24,960 nucleotides of DNA from Microbacteriaceae bacterium (GTDB taxonomy: Bacteria; Actinomycetota; Actinomycetes; Actinomycetales; Microbacteriaceae), in the NCBI GenBank assembly GCA_003454135.1, contig DMKW01000121.1, forward strand, positions 1 through 24,960, given 5' to 3'. The stretch's first letter is position 1. The number at the start of each line of letters is the position of its first letter. The position numbers were made by a program, and so were the translations under genes. Positions 5,920 to 13,766 of the stretch are shown one piece after another. The notes beneath the pieces were generated by a model. The model was not told where the DNA came from. It saw only the letters and a list, made by a program, of their open reading frames with translations, and ran no database searches.

Positions 5920-8061
5920 TCACCTGCACAGGTCCCGGATTTCTTCCGAGATCGAACGCGGCTCACGCTCCAGGATCAGGTCATCGCGCAGGCCGGCGAC
6001 GACGACGCCTTGCTTCGACACCTCGATGGAGACCCGGGAGCCGGCCAGCGGCACGTTCTCAACGCGCAGGTGACCGAAGTCGTGCGGCAGCGCGGGAGCC
6101 AGCCACACGCGATTGCTGGGCACGCACGGATCGAACCGCAGGAGGGTGCGGATGAGGTAGAACGGCGTCGCCGCCGCCCACGCCTGCGGGGAGCACGAGT
6201 TCGGATATGGCACCGGCTCCGGGTACAGGGCCCGGTCGAAGCCGCAAAACAGCTCGGGCAGCCGGCCGTCGAAGAAGTTCGCCGCCTGCAGTATTCCGAA
6301 GATGACCTTCTGCGCCTCCTCCACGAAGCCGTACCTCATCAGGCCAGCGGCAATCAGGGCGTTGTCGTGGGGCCAGACCGATCCGTTGTGATAGCTCGCC
6401 GGGTTGTAGGCGCCCATGTTCGAGGCCAGCGTGCGCACGCCCCAGCCGGTGAACATCTCCGGCGACAGGAGCCGCTCGGCAACGAACGGCGCCTTGTCCT
6501 CGTCGACGATTCCACTCCACAGGCAGTGGCCCATGTTGGAGGCGCACGAGTCGACCGGTCGCTTGTGACGGTCGAGGGCTATCGCGAAGTACCCGCGATC
6601 CGGCAACCAGAAGCTTTCGTTGAATTTGGTCTTCAGCCGGGCGGCCTTGTCCGCCCAGTGCTGCACCTCCTCGCCGCGACCGATGGCCTTGGCCAGGAGA
6701 GCGCGGGCGATGTAGGCGCTGTACACGTAGCCCTGCACCTCGCAAAGCGCGATCGGCGGTTCGGCCAGGGTCCCGTCGGCGAAATTGATCCCGTCCCAGG
6801 AATCCTTCCAACCCTGGTTCACGAGCCCCAGTTCGTGCGTCCGTTCGTATTCGACGAACCCGTCGCCATCACGGTCGCCGTACTTGTCAATCCACTCCAG
6901 CGCACGGTCGGCGTGAGGCAGCAGGGCGGCGAGCTCCTCCGTCGCGAGGCCCCACCGGGTCAGTTCCCCCAGGAGGAAGACAAAAAGGGGCGTGGCATCC
7001 GCGGTGCCGTAGTACACGTTCCCCCCGCCCAGCGCCACCGTCGCATCCACCCCGAGGCGGACCTCGTGCAGGATACGGCCGGGCTCCTCCGCGGTCAGGG
7101 GTGTGACCGTGCTCCCCTGCAGATCGGCCAGGGTCTGCAGGGTTCCCAACGCCAGCGACGGGTCAACGGGGAGCGCCATCAGCGACGTGAGGAGCGAGTC
7201 GCGACCGAACAGCGCCATGAACCACGGCGCCCCGGCCGCGACGACTTCGCGCGCCGGATGACTCGGGTCGAAGATCCGGAGCGAGCCGAGGTCTTTCTGA
7301 CCGCGGTTGATCACCCCCTCGATCTCCTCGTCCTCGAGGGTGGCGATGGGAATCCGGGAGTGCCAGGCGACGAACCTGCGCTCCGGCTCCGACTCGTGCA
7401 GCGGTTGGTCGGTTGGAAACGTGACGGCGACTTCCTGGCCGGCGAGCATTGGCGTCACATTAATGCTCGTCGACCACTGTCCGTGAGCCGGAACCGCTAT
7501 TTTGTACGTCAGGCGATGGTTCGTGATGGAGGCGCCGGGGGCGCGCACGCTGACGCCGCGGCGTTCGTTCTTGAAGGTCGACTCGACCATGAGACGATCC
7601 GCATCGTGCCAGCTCGACTGGTCCCATTTCGAGCGCGGCCGTCCGTCCTTGACTTCGAAGACATCCGCGAAGTCGGCCTCGATCTCGAAATCGACCGTGC
7701 ATTCGATGGCCGCCCGTGAGTAGTTGCGGAGCGTGATGTCTTCACGCATCCCGTTTCCCACGCGTCGCTCACGTTCGACCACAAGGGGCGTGTCCGCGCG
7801 GCCGGGAGTATGCCCGGCACGGCCGACGAAGACTGCCCGATACGGTTGCGGGGTCAAAGCCGAGAGCGGCTCGACGGGCGCGTCATTGATCGACATGGCC
7901 CAGGTGGAGACGATCCGGGTGTCCTGGAAGAAGACACCGTGAGGTCGATCGGCCTCGATGTCGCCGGCCGGCCCGCAGACGCAGAAAGCCGCACCGGACA
8001 CGATCGTGACGGCTCCGGCTCCCGCCGAGCGAGCCAGGGTCTCCGTATTCCAGCCAGTCAT
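5920..8061 (-). CDS. Glycogen-debranching-like glycosidase (GDE_N plus (alpha/alpha)6 domain)
   Basis: A 713-residue protein from the ATG at 8061, which has GGGAG 8 nt upstream. The open frame runs further upstream to 8490, but that part is antiphase sequence inside smpB. Residues about 15-210 resemble the bis-domain N-terminus of amylo-alpha-1,6-glucosidase-type proteins (GDIEADRPHGVFFQDTRIVS). Residues about 260-690 form an (alpha/alpha)6 barrel with FGRDSLLTSLMALP, NQGWKDSWDGINFADG and SYHNGSVWPHDNALIAAG, the motifs carrying the acidic active-site residues in related GH63/GH15-like enzymes. The likely role is hydrolysis of a glucan or glycoside in the cytoplasm. No signal peptide is seen. 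It is coupled to the downstream GT4 gene. True substrate is unknown; such pairs occur outside classical glycogen loci. Confidence 0.85.
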   Translation of the reverse strand: MTGWNTETLARSAGAGAVTIVSGAAFCVCGPAGDIEADRPHGVFFQDTRIVSTWAMSINDAPVEPLSALTPQPYRAVFVGRAGHTPGRADTPLVVERERRVGNGMREDITLRNYSRAAIECTVDFEIEADFADVFEVKDGRPRSKWDQSSWHDADRLMVESTFKNERRGVSVRAPGASITNHRLTYKIAVPAHGQWSTSINVTPMLAGQEVAVTFPTDQPLHESEPERRFVAWHSRIPIATLEDEEIEGVINRGQKDLGSLRIFDPSHPAREVVAAGAPWFMALFGRDSLLTSLMALPVDPSLALGTLQTLADLQGSTVTPLTAEEPGRILHEVRLGVDATVALGGGNVYYGTADATPLFVFLLGELTRWGLATEELAALLPHADRALEWIDKYGDRDGDGFVEYERTHELGLVNQGWKDSWDGINFADGTLAEPPIALCEVQGYVYSAYIARALLAKAIGRGEEVQHWADKAARLKTKFNESFWLPDRGYFAIALDRHKRPVDSCASNMGHCLWSGIVDEDKAPFVAERLLSPEMFTGWGVRTLASNMGAYNPASYHNGSVWPHDNALIAAGLMRYGFVEEAQKVIFGILQAANFFDGRLPELFCGFDRALYPEPVPYPNSCSPQAWAAATPFYLIRTLLRFDPCVPSNRVWLAPALPHDFGHLRVENVPLAGSRVSIEVSKQGVVVAGLRDDLILEREPRSISEEIRDLCR

Positions 8062-8189
8062 GGATCGGGCTCCCTGTCTGCCGACGACACATAGCGATTT
8101 CCTCCGATTATGCGCCGGGTTCCACGCTGGCGCCAGAGGCCCGGCCCACGCGCACCCATGGGCGGGCTGCGCGGGCGTTCCCGTGGTTC

Positions 8190-8666
8190 CTAATCGCCCA
8201 GGTTTCGGCGTGCGGACATCGCGCGATCGGATTCGCGCTTGTCCTGGCGCTCCCGGAGGGCCTGGCGCTTGTCGTATTCCTTCTTGCCCTTGGCGACCGC
8301 GATCTCGACCTTTGCCCGGCCATCCTTGAAGTAGATCTTGAGCGGGACGAGAGTGTAGCCACCCTCTTTGGTCTTGTGGCTGATCTTCACGATCTCCTGC
8401 TTGTGCAGCAGGAGCTTGCGCTTGCGGCGCGGCGGGTGGTTGGTCCAGCTGCCGCCCGAGTACTCCGGGATGTGCACGGCGTCGAGCCACGCCTCACCGG
8501 ACTCGATGAACGCATAGCCGTCGACGAGCGACGCCCGACCCGCGCGCAGCGACTTCACCTCGGTGCCGCTCAGGACCATCCCGGCCTCGAACGTATCCTC
8601 GATGAGATAGTCGTGGCGAGCCTTGCGGTTGGTCGCTACGACCTTCTCGCCACTTTCCCTGGGCAC
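8190..8666 (-). CDS. smpB: SsrA-binding protein SmpB
   Basis: A 158-residue protein that binds the tRNA-like domain of tmRNA and brings it to stalled ribosomes. Visible family motifs are NRKARHDYLIEDTFEAG, LSGTEVKSLRAGRASL, the central YSGGSWTNHPPRRKRKLLLHK, and a basic C-terminal tail after KKEYDKRQ that enters the mRNA channel. The start is GTG at 8666, with GAGGAG 8 nt upstream. It follows ftsX by 112 bp and is separated from it by two GC-rich hairpins. Downstream lie the glycosidase and glycosyltransferase genes, and then ssrA, its RNA partner. Length is normal. Confidence 0.97.
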   Translation of the reverse strand: MPRESGEKVVATNRKARHDYLIEDTFEAGMVLSGTEVKSLRAGRASLVDGYAFIESGEAWLDAVHIPEYSGGSWTNHPPRRKRKLLLHKQEIVKISHKTKEGGYTLVPLKIYFKDGRAKVEIAVAKGKKEYDKRQALRERQDKRESDRAMSARRNLGD

Positions 8667-8694
8667 GGCTTGCTCCTCGATCGGTTGTGCTGAA

Positions 8695-8748
8695 TGCCCG
8701 GCCGAACGCCGGGCAGCCCATCAGTCTAGCGTGGCCCCGCCCGGGGCC
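8695..8748. repeat. Two GC-rich hairpins between ftsX and smpB
   Basis: The first is TGCCCGGC (8695-8702) with GCCGGGCA (8708-8715), a perfect 8-bp stem with a 5-nt loop. The second is GGCCCC (8733-8738) with GGGGCC (8743-8748), a 6-bp stem with a 4-nt loop. Neither has a T-run on the minus strand. They could act as U-tract-free terminators or as processing sites between ftsEX and smpB. Confidence 0.5.
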
Positions 8749-8778
8749 CGCCAGACGTGGAGGCTCGGGCGTTGAGTC

Positions 8779-9693
8779 CTAGACCTTGAGATAGCGCGTA
8801 ATGGCGAAGTTGGCGGAGAACGCCGCGAGCACCGCACCGACCACGAGCAGGATCGGCAGCACGACGAGCGCGTCGTCGATGCCGACGAGCGAGAACCCCT
8901 TGAGACGCGCGCCCAGATAGCCCTGCACGAACCAGTTCACGATTGCCACGATCGCGCCGCCCGCGAGCAACGAACCGAGCAACGCCGCGAACACGCCTTC
9001 CAGGATGAACGGGGTTTGGATGAACCGGTTGGATGCCCCCACCAGGCGCATGATGCCGAGCTCCCGCCTGCGCGAGAACGCCGAGAGCCTGATCGTCGTC
9101 GCAATCAGCAGCGCTGCGGCCACGAGCATGAGCCCGGCGATCCCGATCGCGGTGTAACTGGCCGCGTTGAGCACGGAGAAGATCTGATCGAGATACTTGC
9201 GTTGGTCGGCGACGTTCTCCACCCCCGCGACCCCTGACAGGCTCTCCACGAGCACGTCGGATTGTGACGGATCCTTCAGATTCACCCAGAAGGTCTGGTT
9301 GAGCTGGTCCGCTGTGACGTACTCGGCCACCGGATTGCCGGCGAACTGCTTCTTGAAGTTCTTGAAGGCCTGCTCGTGGGTCTCGAAGTAGTACTTGTCG
9401 ACGAACGGGGCAAGCGTCGGCGATTCGAGTTGCGTCTTGACCGCGTCGATTTGGTCTTTCGTGGCCTCACCGGCGGTGCAGGTTTCACCGGGTGAAATGG
9501 CGGTGCACATGTACACGCCGACCTGGGCCTTCTCGTACCAGTAGTTCTTCATCTGGCCGATTTGCATCTGCATCAGGATGGCGGCGCCCACGAAGGTGAG
9601 CGAAATGAAGGTCACGAGAACGACGGAGACGACCATCGACGCGTTGCGACGCAGCCCGTGGGCCGCCTCGGAGAGCACCAGTCCGAGCCTCAT
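8779..9693 (-). CDS. ftsX: Cell-division ABC transporter permease FtsX
   Basis: A 304-residue membrane protein with FtsX topology: one helix at about 20-43, a large extracellular domain (about 50-172), then three helices at about 178-200, 230-256 and 274-297. The cytoplasmic turn FSRRRELGIMRLVGAS between helices 2 and 3 is the FtsE-coupling signature. With FtsE it controls peptidoglycan hydrolases at the septum. In actinobacteria these are typically RipC-like NlpC/P60 enzymes. The extracellular domain has two Cys at 63 and 72 that could form a disulfide. The start ATG overlaps the ftsE stop by 4 bp (ATGA), showing translational coupling. Confidence 0.95.
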   Translation of the reverse strand: MRLGLVLSEAAHGLRRNASMVVSVVLVTFISLTFVGAAILMQMQIGQMKNYWYEKAQVGVYMCTAISPGETCTAGEATKDQIDAVKTQLESPTLAPFVDKYYFETHEQAFKNFKKQFAGNPVAEYVTADQLNQTFWVNLKDPSQSDVLVESLSGVAGVENVADQRKYLDQIFSVLNAASYTAIGIAGLMLVAAALLIATTIRLSAFSRRRELGIMRLVGASNRFIQTPFILEGVFAALLGSLLAGGAIVAIVNWFVQGYLGARLKGFSLVGIDDALVVLPILLVVGAVLAAFSANFAITRYLKV

Positions 9694-10730
9694 CGGGTCG
9701 GCCCCACAGTCTGTTCCTCGGCGGGGTCGGGTTTCTCCCCCGGCGCGCGAAGGCCGAGCTTCTCGGCCAGCGTGAGCTGCTCCGGAGCGTCGTGCTGGGT
9801 CACCGGCAACACCGGGCGGGTCATGGCCGGGCCGAGGTCCGGCTCTGGGGTGCCTTCGGGCTCGGCTACCCGCTCCGGCTCGACGTGCGGCACGGGCATC
9901 CCGGTGTCTGCGGCGGTCACTCCCACCGGCACCTGCGCGGCCGCGACGGCTGCCGGGTTCGGCGCCGCTAAAGCGTGGGCCAGCTCCCGGGGGGCATCGG
10001 CCGGTGGCCCTGCGGCTCGCCTGCCCTGTGAGGTTCGGATGGCGGCGGTAGCGCCGTATCCGCCCTGGCGTTCGTCGCGCACGATCTCGCCGCCGGCGAG
10101 TTCGATCACCCGGCGCTGCATCTGGTCGACGATGCCGGCCTCGTGGGTGGCCATGACCACGGTCGTGCCGCCGGCATTGATGCTGGCGAGGAGGGCCATG
10201 ATTCCGGCGCTGGTCGTCGGGTCGAGGTTTCCGGTCGGCTCATCGGCGAGGAGGATCTGTGGCTTGTTCACGATGGCGCGGGCGATGGCCACACGCTGCT
10301 GCTCGCCGCCCGACAGCTCGTGCGGCAGACGCTGCGCCTTCTCGGCCAGCCCCACCATCTTGAGCGTGTCGGGCACGGCCTCCTGAATGAAGCCGCGCGA
10401 CTTGCCGATGACCTGCAGGCTGAAGGCGACGTTGTCGTAGACAGTCTTGTTCGGCAGCAGGCGGAAGTCCTGGAACACCACACCGAGGTTGCGGCGGAAG
10501 TACGGCACCTTGCGGTTGGAGATCGAGCGCAGGTCCTGGCCGAGCACGTGGATGCTGCCGCTGGTCGGCTTCTCTTCCTTCAGCACGAGGCGAAGGCAAC
10601 TGGACTTCCCAGAGCCGGATGCACCGACGAGGAAGACGAACTCACCGCGCAGGATCTCCAGGTCGATGGAGTTCAGGGCGGGCCGGCTCGTCCCGGGATA
10701 CTTCTTGGTGATGTGGTCAAAGCGAATCAT
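9690..10730 (-). CDS. ftsE: Cell-division ATP-binding protein FtsE with long C-terminal tail
   Basis: Residues 1-220 are a complete ABC ATPase: Walker A GASGSGKS (36-43), Q-loop Gln87, signature LSGGEQ (139-144), Walker B ILLADEP (159-165) and switch His196. This part energises FtsX at the division site. The protein continues for about 125 residues with a Pro/Ala/Glu-rich tail of low predicted structure (PPADAPRELAHALAAP... EPERVAEPEGTPEPD... TLAEKLGLRAPGEKPDPAEE), making 346 residues against a usual 220-230. The ATG has AAGGAC directly upstream, and a TAGGCT -10-like box (10740-10745) lies 9 nt away. It follows prfB by 80 bp and overlaps ftsX by 4 bp. Confidence 0.95.
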   Translation of the reverse strand: MIRFDHITKKYPGTSRPALNSIDLEILRGEFVFLVGASGSGKSSCLRLVLKEEKPTSGSIHVLGQDLRSISNRKVPYFRRNLGVVFQDFRLLPNKTVYDNVAFSLQVIGKSRGFIQEAVPDTLKMVGLAEKAQRLPHELSGGEQQRVAIARAIVNKPQILLADEPTGNLDPTTSAGIMALLASINAGGTTVVMATHEAGIVDQMQRRVIELAGGEIVRDERQGGYGATAAIRTSQGRRAAGPPADAPRELAHALAAPNPAAVAAAQVPVGVTAADTGMPVPHVEPERVAEPEGTPEPDLGPAMTRPVLPVTQHDAPEQLTLAEKLGLRAPGEKPDPAEEQTVGPTR

Positions 10731-10810
10731 GTCCTTGTGAGCCTAAGCACGCATCCGAAATTTCGCGACTGCGACATACCGAACCGCACGACTGGGCGTC
10801 GACGGTCGTC

Positions 10811-11920
10811 TTAGTCCTGGGGTGCCTGCTTGCGCCAGCGGATGCCGGCGGCGATGAATCCGTCCAGGTCGCCGTCGAACACCTGGGTGGGGTTGTTGAC
10901 CTCGTAGTTGGTGCGCAGGTCCTTGACCATTTGGTACGGCGCGAGCACGTAGCTGCGCATCTGGTCGCCCCAGCTCGCCGTGATGTTGCCGGCGAACTCC
11001 TTCTTGGTGGCGGCCTCCTGCTCGCGCTGCAGCAGGAGCAGTCGTGACTGGAGCACGCGCATGGCGGCCGCCCGGTTCTGGATCTGGCTCTTCTCGTTCT
11101 GGCAGCTGACGACGATACCCGTGGGGAGGTGGGTGATCCGCACGGCGGAGTCGGTCGTGTTGACCGACTGGCCGCCGGGTCCGCTCGACCGGAAAACGTC
11201 GATGCGGATGTCGTTGTCGGGGACCTCGATGACGTCCATCTGCTCGATCAACGGCACGACCTCGACCGCGGCGAACGAGGTCTGGCGCTTTCCGGCGGAG
11301 TTGAACGGGCTCATCCGCACCAGGCGGTGGGTTCCGGCCTCGACGCTCAGCGTGCCGAAGGCGTAGGGAGCGTCCACCTCGAAGGTCGCCGACTTGATGC
11401 CGGCCTCTTCGGCGTAGCTGATGTCAAGCACGCTCGTGCGGTAGTCGTGCTGCTCGGCCCAGCGCAGGTACATGCGCAGGAGCATCTCGGCGAAGTCCGC
11501 CGCATCCACTCCCCCGGCGCCGGCACGAATGGTGATCACGGCGTTGCGTTCGTCGAACTCGCCGTTGAGGAGCGTGTGCACTTCCAGCTCGCCGAGCACC
11601 TTCTGCAGGCCGGCGAGCTCGGCGGCGGCCTCGTCGGCGGACTCCTGGTCGCCCTCGTCGTTGGCGAGTTCGACCATGATCTCGAGGTCGTCGAGGCGGG
11701 ACTCGATGCTTTCGATGCGCGCAAGCTCAGACTGGCGATGGCTGAGGGCGCTGGTGACCTTCTGGGCGCGGTCGGTATCGTCCCACAGGTCGGGTGCCCC
11801 GGCCTGTTCGCTCAGGTCGGCGATGTCGGTGCGCAGCCGATCGATGTCGATCACCGACCGGATGTCGTCAAACGTGGCCCGCAGTGCGGCGATCTGCTCC
11901 GAGAAATCCAGCTCAATCAT
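10811..11920 (-). CDS. prfB: Peptide chain release factor 2, no programmed frameshift
   Basis: A 369-residue class I release factor that terminates at UGA and UAA. The codon-reading tripeptide SPF (204-206, in VRMSPFNSAGKRQTS) marks it as RF2 rather than RF1. The catalytic GGQ is at 249-251 within RSSGPGGQSVNTTDSAVRI. The ATG at 11920 is chosen because MIELDFSEQI matches a normal RF2 N-terminus. The frame is open further upstream to 12052 but runs into the divergent promoter. There is no in-frame UGA or +1 shift near codon 25, unlike Escherichia coli prfB, so the protein is made by plain translation. A TAGGCT box 10 nt upstream suggests a near-leaderless mRNA. Confidence 0.95.
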   Translation of the reverse strand: MIELDFSEQIAALRATFDDIRSVIDIDRLRTDIADLSEQAGAPDLWDDTDRAQKVTSALSHRQSELARIESIESRLDDLEIMVELANDEGDQESADEAAAELAGLQKVLGELEVHTLLNGEFDERNAVITIRAGAGGVDAADFAEMLLRMYLRWAEQHDYRTSVLDISYAEEAGIKSATFEVDAPYAFGTLSVEAGTHRLVRMSPFNSAGKRQTSFAAVEVVPLIEQMDVIEVPDNDIRIDVFRSSGPGGQSVNTTDSAVRITHLPTGIVVSCQNEKSQIQNRAAAMRVLQSRLLLLQREQEAATKKEFAGNITASWGDQMRSYVLAPYQMVKDLRTNYEVNNPTQVFDGDLDGFIAAGIRWRKQAPQD

Positions 11921-11930
11921 GTCGAACCCC

Positions 11931-12000
11931 AGCCTACCGGCCCGGTCCGCACGCAGCCTGTGCGGCTCGATCTTCGCTCCGGGCCGGGCTGGCGTAGCAT
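11931..12000. promoter_or_regulatory. Divergent promoter region between prfB and the MFS gene
   Basis: On the minus strand TAGGCT (11936-11931) ends 10 nt before the prfB ATG. On the plus strand TAGCAT (11995-12000) ends 9 nt before the MFS ATG. Both fit TANNNT -10 boxes, neither gene has a Shine-Dalgarno sequence, and so both mRNAs may have leaders of only a few nucleotides. Between them CCGCAC-N7-GTGCGG (11947-11965) is a short inverted repeat that might be an operator. No strong -35 boxes are seen. Confidence 0.4.
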
Positions 12001-12009
12001 CGGTAAGCC

Positions 12010-13278
12010 ATGAGTAACGCCGAGCGCCCCTTCCGCCTGCGCTCCGTCGCACTCGCAGCGTTCCTGCCGACGTTGCTCTTCTCGGTCGGCGAAGGTGCCA
12101 TCATCCCGCTGATTCCGATTGTCGCCCACAACCTGGGTGCCTCACTCGCCCTCGCCGGGCTGATCGCCGCGATGGTCATGGTGGGCGAGCTGATCGGCGA
12201 CATCCCCAGCGGCTGGGTGGTGTCCAGGATCGGCGAGCGCAACTCGATGATCTGGGCATCCATGCTCACGATCATCGCCGTGCTCATCTGCATCGTCGCA
12301 CCGAGTCCCTTCGTTCTCGGGATCGGCATCTTCCTGGTCGGGCTCGCCACCGCCGTCTTCGCGCTGGCCAGGCACGCCTTCATGACCAGCTACGTTCCGG
12401 TGGCGTATCGGGCCAGGGCGCTCTCCACCCTCGGCGGCATCTTCCGTGCCGGCTGGTTCGTCGGGCCGTTCATTTCGGCCGGACTCATCTACCTGACCGG
12501 CACCACGCAGTCCGTATTCTGGGTCTTCGTCATCTGCTGCATGGGCGCCGCCGCCATGCTTTTACTGCTTCCGGACCCGGCGAGTACGTTCGGACCGCCA
12601 CAGCTGTCCGTTGCGCCGGACGGCTCGATGCGCAGCGCCGGCGAGGAGCTGGCGGCTGAGGAGTCCCACGGTCTCTTCCGCACGATCTGGAACCACCGCG
12701 GGGTGCTCGCCCGACTCGGCACCGGCGCTGGGCTGATCGGCGCCATGCGGGCCAGCCGCACCGTCATCCTGCCCCTCTGGGCGGTGAGCATCGGGATCAA
12801 TGAGCCGAACACCGCGCTCATCATCGGCATCGCCGGCGGCATCGACTTTGCCCTGTTCTACGCGAGCGGCCAGATCATGGACCGCTTCGGGCGCATCTGG
12901 AGCGCCCTGCCGTCGATGATCGGGCTGGGGGTCGGGCATCTGGTCCTCGCCGTGACCCACGATCTGCCCAGCAACGTCGAGTGGTTCATCGCGGTGGCCA
13001 TGTTCCTGTCGCTCGCGAACGGGATCGGCAGCGGCATCCTGATGACCCTCGGCGCCGACCTCGCCCCGAAGGCACATCCGGCGCCGTTCCTCGGTGCGTG
13101 GCGCTTCACCGGTGACCTGGGCGGGGCGGCGGCTCCCCTGGCGGTCTCCGGCCTGACCGCGCTCGCCTCGGTGTCGGTGGCCAGCGGCGTGGTGGGCCTG
13201 CTCGGCCTCGTCGGCGCGGTGTTGCTCGGCCGGTACATCCCGCGCTATGTGCCCCACCGGCCACGCTCGCGGCGATAG
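12010..13278 (+). CDS. Major facilitator superfamily transporter, drug/metabolite exporter type
   Basis: A 422-residue integral membrane protein with about 12 hydrophobic segments in two halves joined by a hydrophilic loop at about residues 195-230 (Ser/Glu-rich). The first half has the MFS motif-A region after helix 2 (GELIGDIPSGWVVSRIGERNSM) and an Arg-containing ALARHAFMTSYVPVAYRARALSTLGG stretch. The second half repeats the loop as IMDRFGRIWSALPSM. This form is common in proton-driven exporters of small molecules, but the substrate cannot be read from sequence. It is divergent from prfB with 89 bp between start codons. The downstream reductase-like gene starts 36 bp after its stop and could be co-transcribed. 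Confidence 0.85.
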   Translation: MSNAERPFRLRSVALAAFLPTLLFSVGEGAIIPLIPIVAHNLGASLALAGLIAAMVMVGELIGDIPSGWVVSRIGERNSMIWASMLTIIAVLICIVAPSPFVLGIGIFLVGLATAVFALARHAFMTSYVPVAYRARALSTLGGIFRAGWFVGPFISAGLIYLTGTTQSVFWVFVICCMGAAAMLLLLPDPASTFGPPQLSVAPDGSMRSAGEELAAEESHGLFRTIWNHRGVLARLGTGAGLIGAMRASRTVILPLWAVSIGINEPNTALIIGIAGGIDFALFYASGQIMDRFGRIWSALPSMIGLGVGHLVLAVTHDLPSNVEWFIAVAMFLSLANGIGSGILMTLGADLAPKAHPAPFLGAWRFTGDLGGAAAPLAVSGLTALASVSVASGVVGLLGLVGAVLLGRYIPRYVPHRPRSRR

Positions 13279-13314
13279 GGTGCCCGGAATGCTCGGTCAG
13301 AAAGAAGCGTTGTG

Positions 13315-13764
13315 ATGGATATGCCTCTCATCGGTGAATACGGCCCCAGCCCGGCGCGGTGGGTTTCCGACCAGGTCGACTTGTACGAACGCTCCGGCGG
13401 CACGGAGGGAACGACCCTCCGAGGGTTGCCCGTCGTCGTGCTGACCAGCGTCGGGGCGAAATCGGGCAAGCTGCGCAAGGCGCCGCTCATGCGCGTCGAG
13501 CACGACGGTCGTTACGCCGTCGTCGCGTCGCTCGGCGGCAGCCCGAAAAACCCGGCCTGGTATGCGAACGTGCGCGCCCACCAGCTGGTCGAACTGCAGG
13601 ACGGACCCAGGAAGCAGGACATGCTCGCGCGGGAGCTGACCGGAGCGGAGAAGGCCGAATGGTGGGAGCGCGCCGTCGCGGCCTTCCCCGACTACGCCAA
13701 CTACCAGGCAAAGACGGAGCGGATCATTCCGGTTTTCGTGCTCGCGCCCGTCTCGGCCACCTAG
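13315..13764 (+). CDS. Deazaflavin (F420)-dependent nitroreductase-family protein
   Basis: A 149-residue single-domain protein of the Ddn/FDOR-B-like split-barrel family. The core motif is visible as LPVVVLTSVGAKSGKLRKAPLMRVEHDGRYAVVASLGGSPKNPAWYANVRAHQLVELQDG. It combines the T-GAKSG-LRK-PL substrate strand, the V-S-GG-P-NP-WY-N cofactor-binding turn and the following strand. Known members use reduced F420 to reduce quinones or nitro compounds, so the organism probably makes F420. The start is ambiguous: GTG 13312, ATG 13315 and ATG 13321 are all in frame. The purine run AGAAAGAAG upstream best fits 13315. The next gene starts 2 bp after its stop. Confidence 0.85.
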   Translation: MDMPLIGEYGPSPARWVSDQVDLYERSGGTEGTTLRGLPVVVLTSVGAKSGKLRKAPLMRVEHDGRYAVVASLGGSPKNPAWYANVRAHQLVELQDGPRKQDMLARELTGAEKAEWWERAVAAFPDYANYQAKTERIIPVFVLAPVSAT

Positions 13765-13766
13765 TC

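Noticed and set aside
5806..7719. 637-codon open frame antisense to the glycosidase gene
   Set aside because: Its product is Arg/Gln/Val-rich with no recognisable domain, and the opposite strand has clear glycosidase motifs across the whole stretch.
8062..8490. N-terminal extension of the glycosidase reaching into smpB
   Set aside because: The extra 143 residues are Gln/Arg/Ala-rich antiphase sequence of smpB. The ATG at 8061 has a ribosome-binding site and begins the recognised domain.
13359..13766. Long N-terminal extension of the pentapeptide-repeat gene
   Set aside because: This part is Arg-rich out-of-phase translation of the deazaflavin-dependent reductase gene, which has convincing motifs in its own frame.
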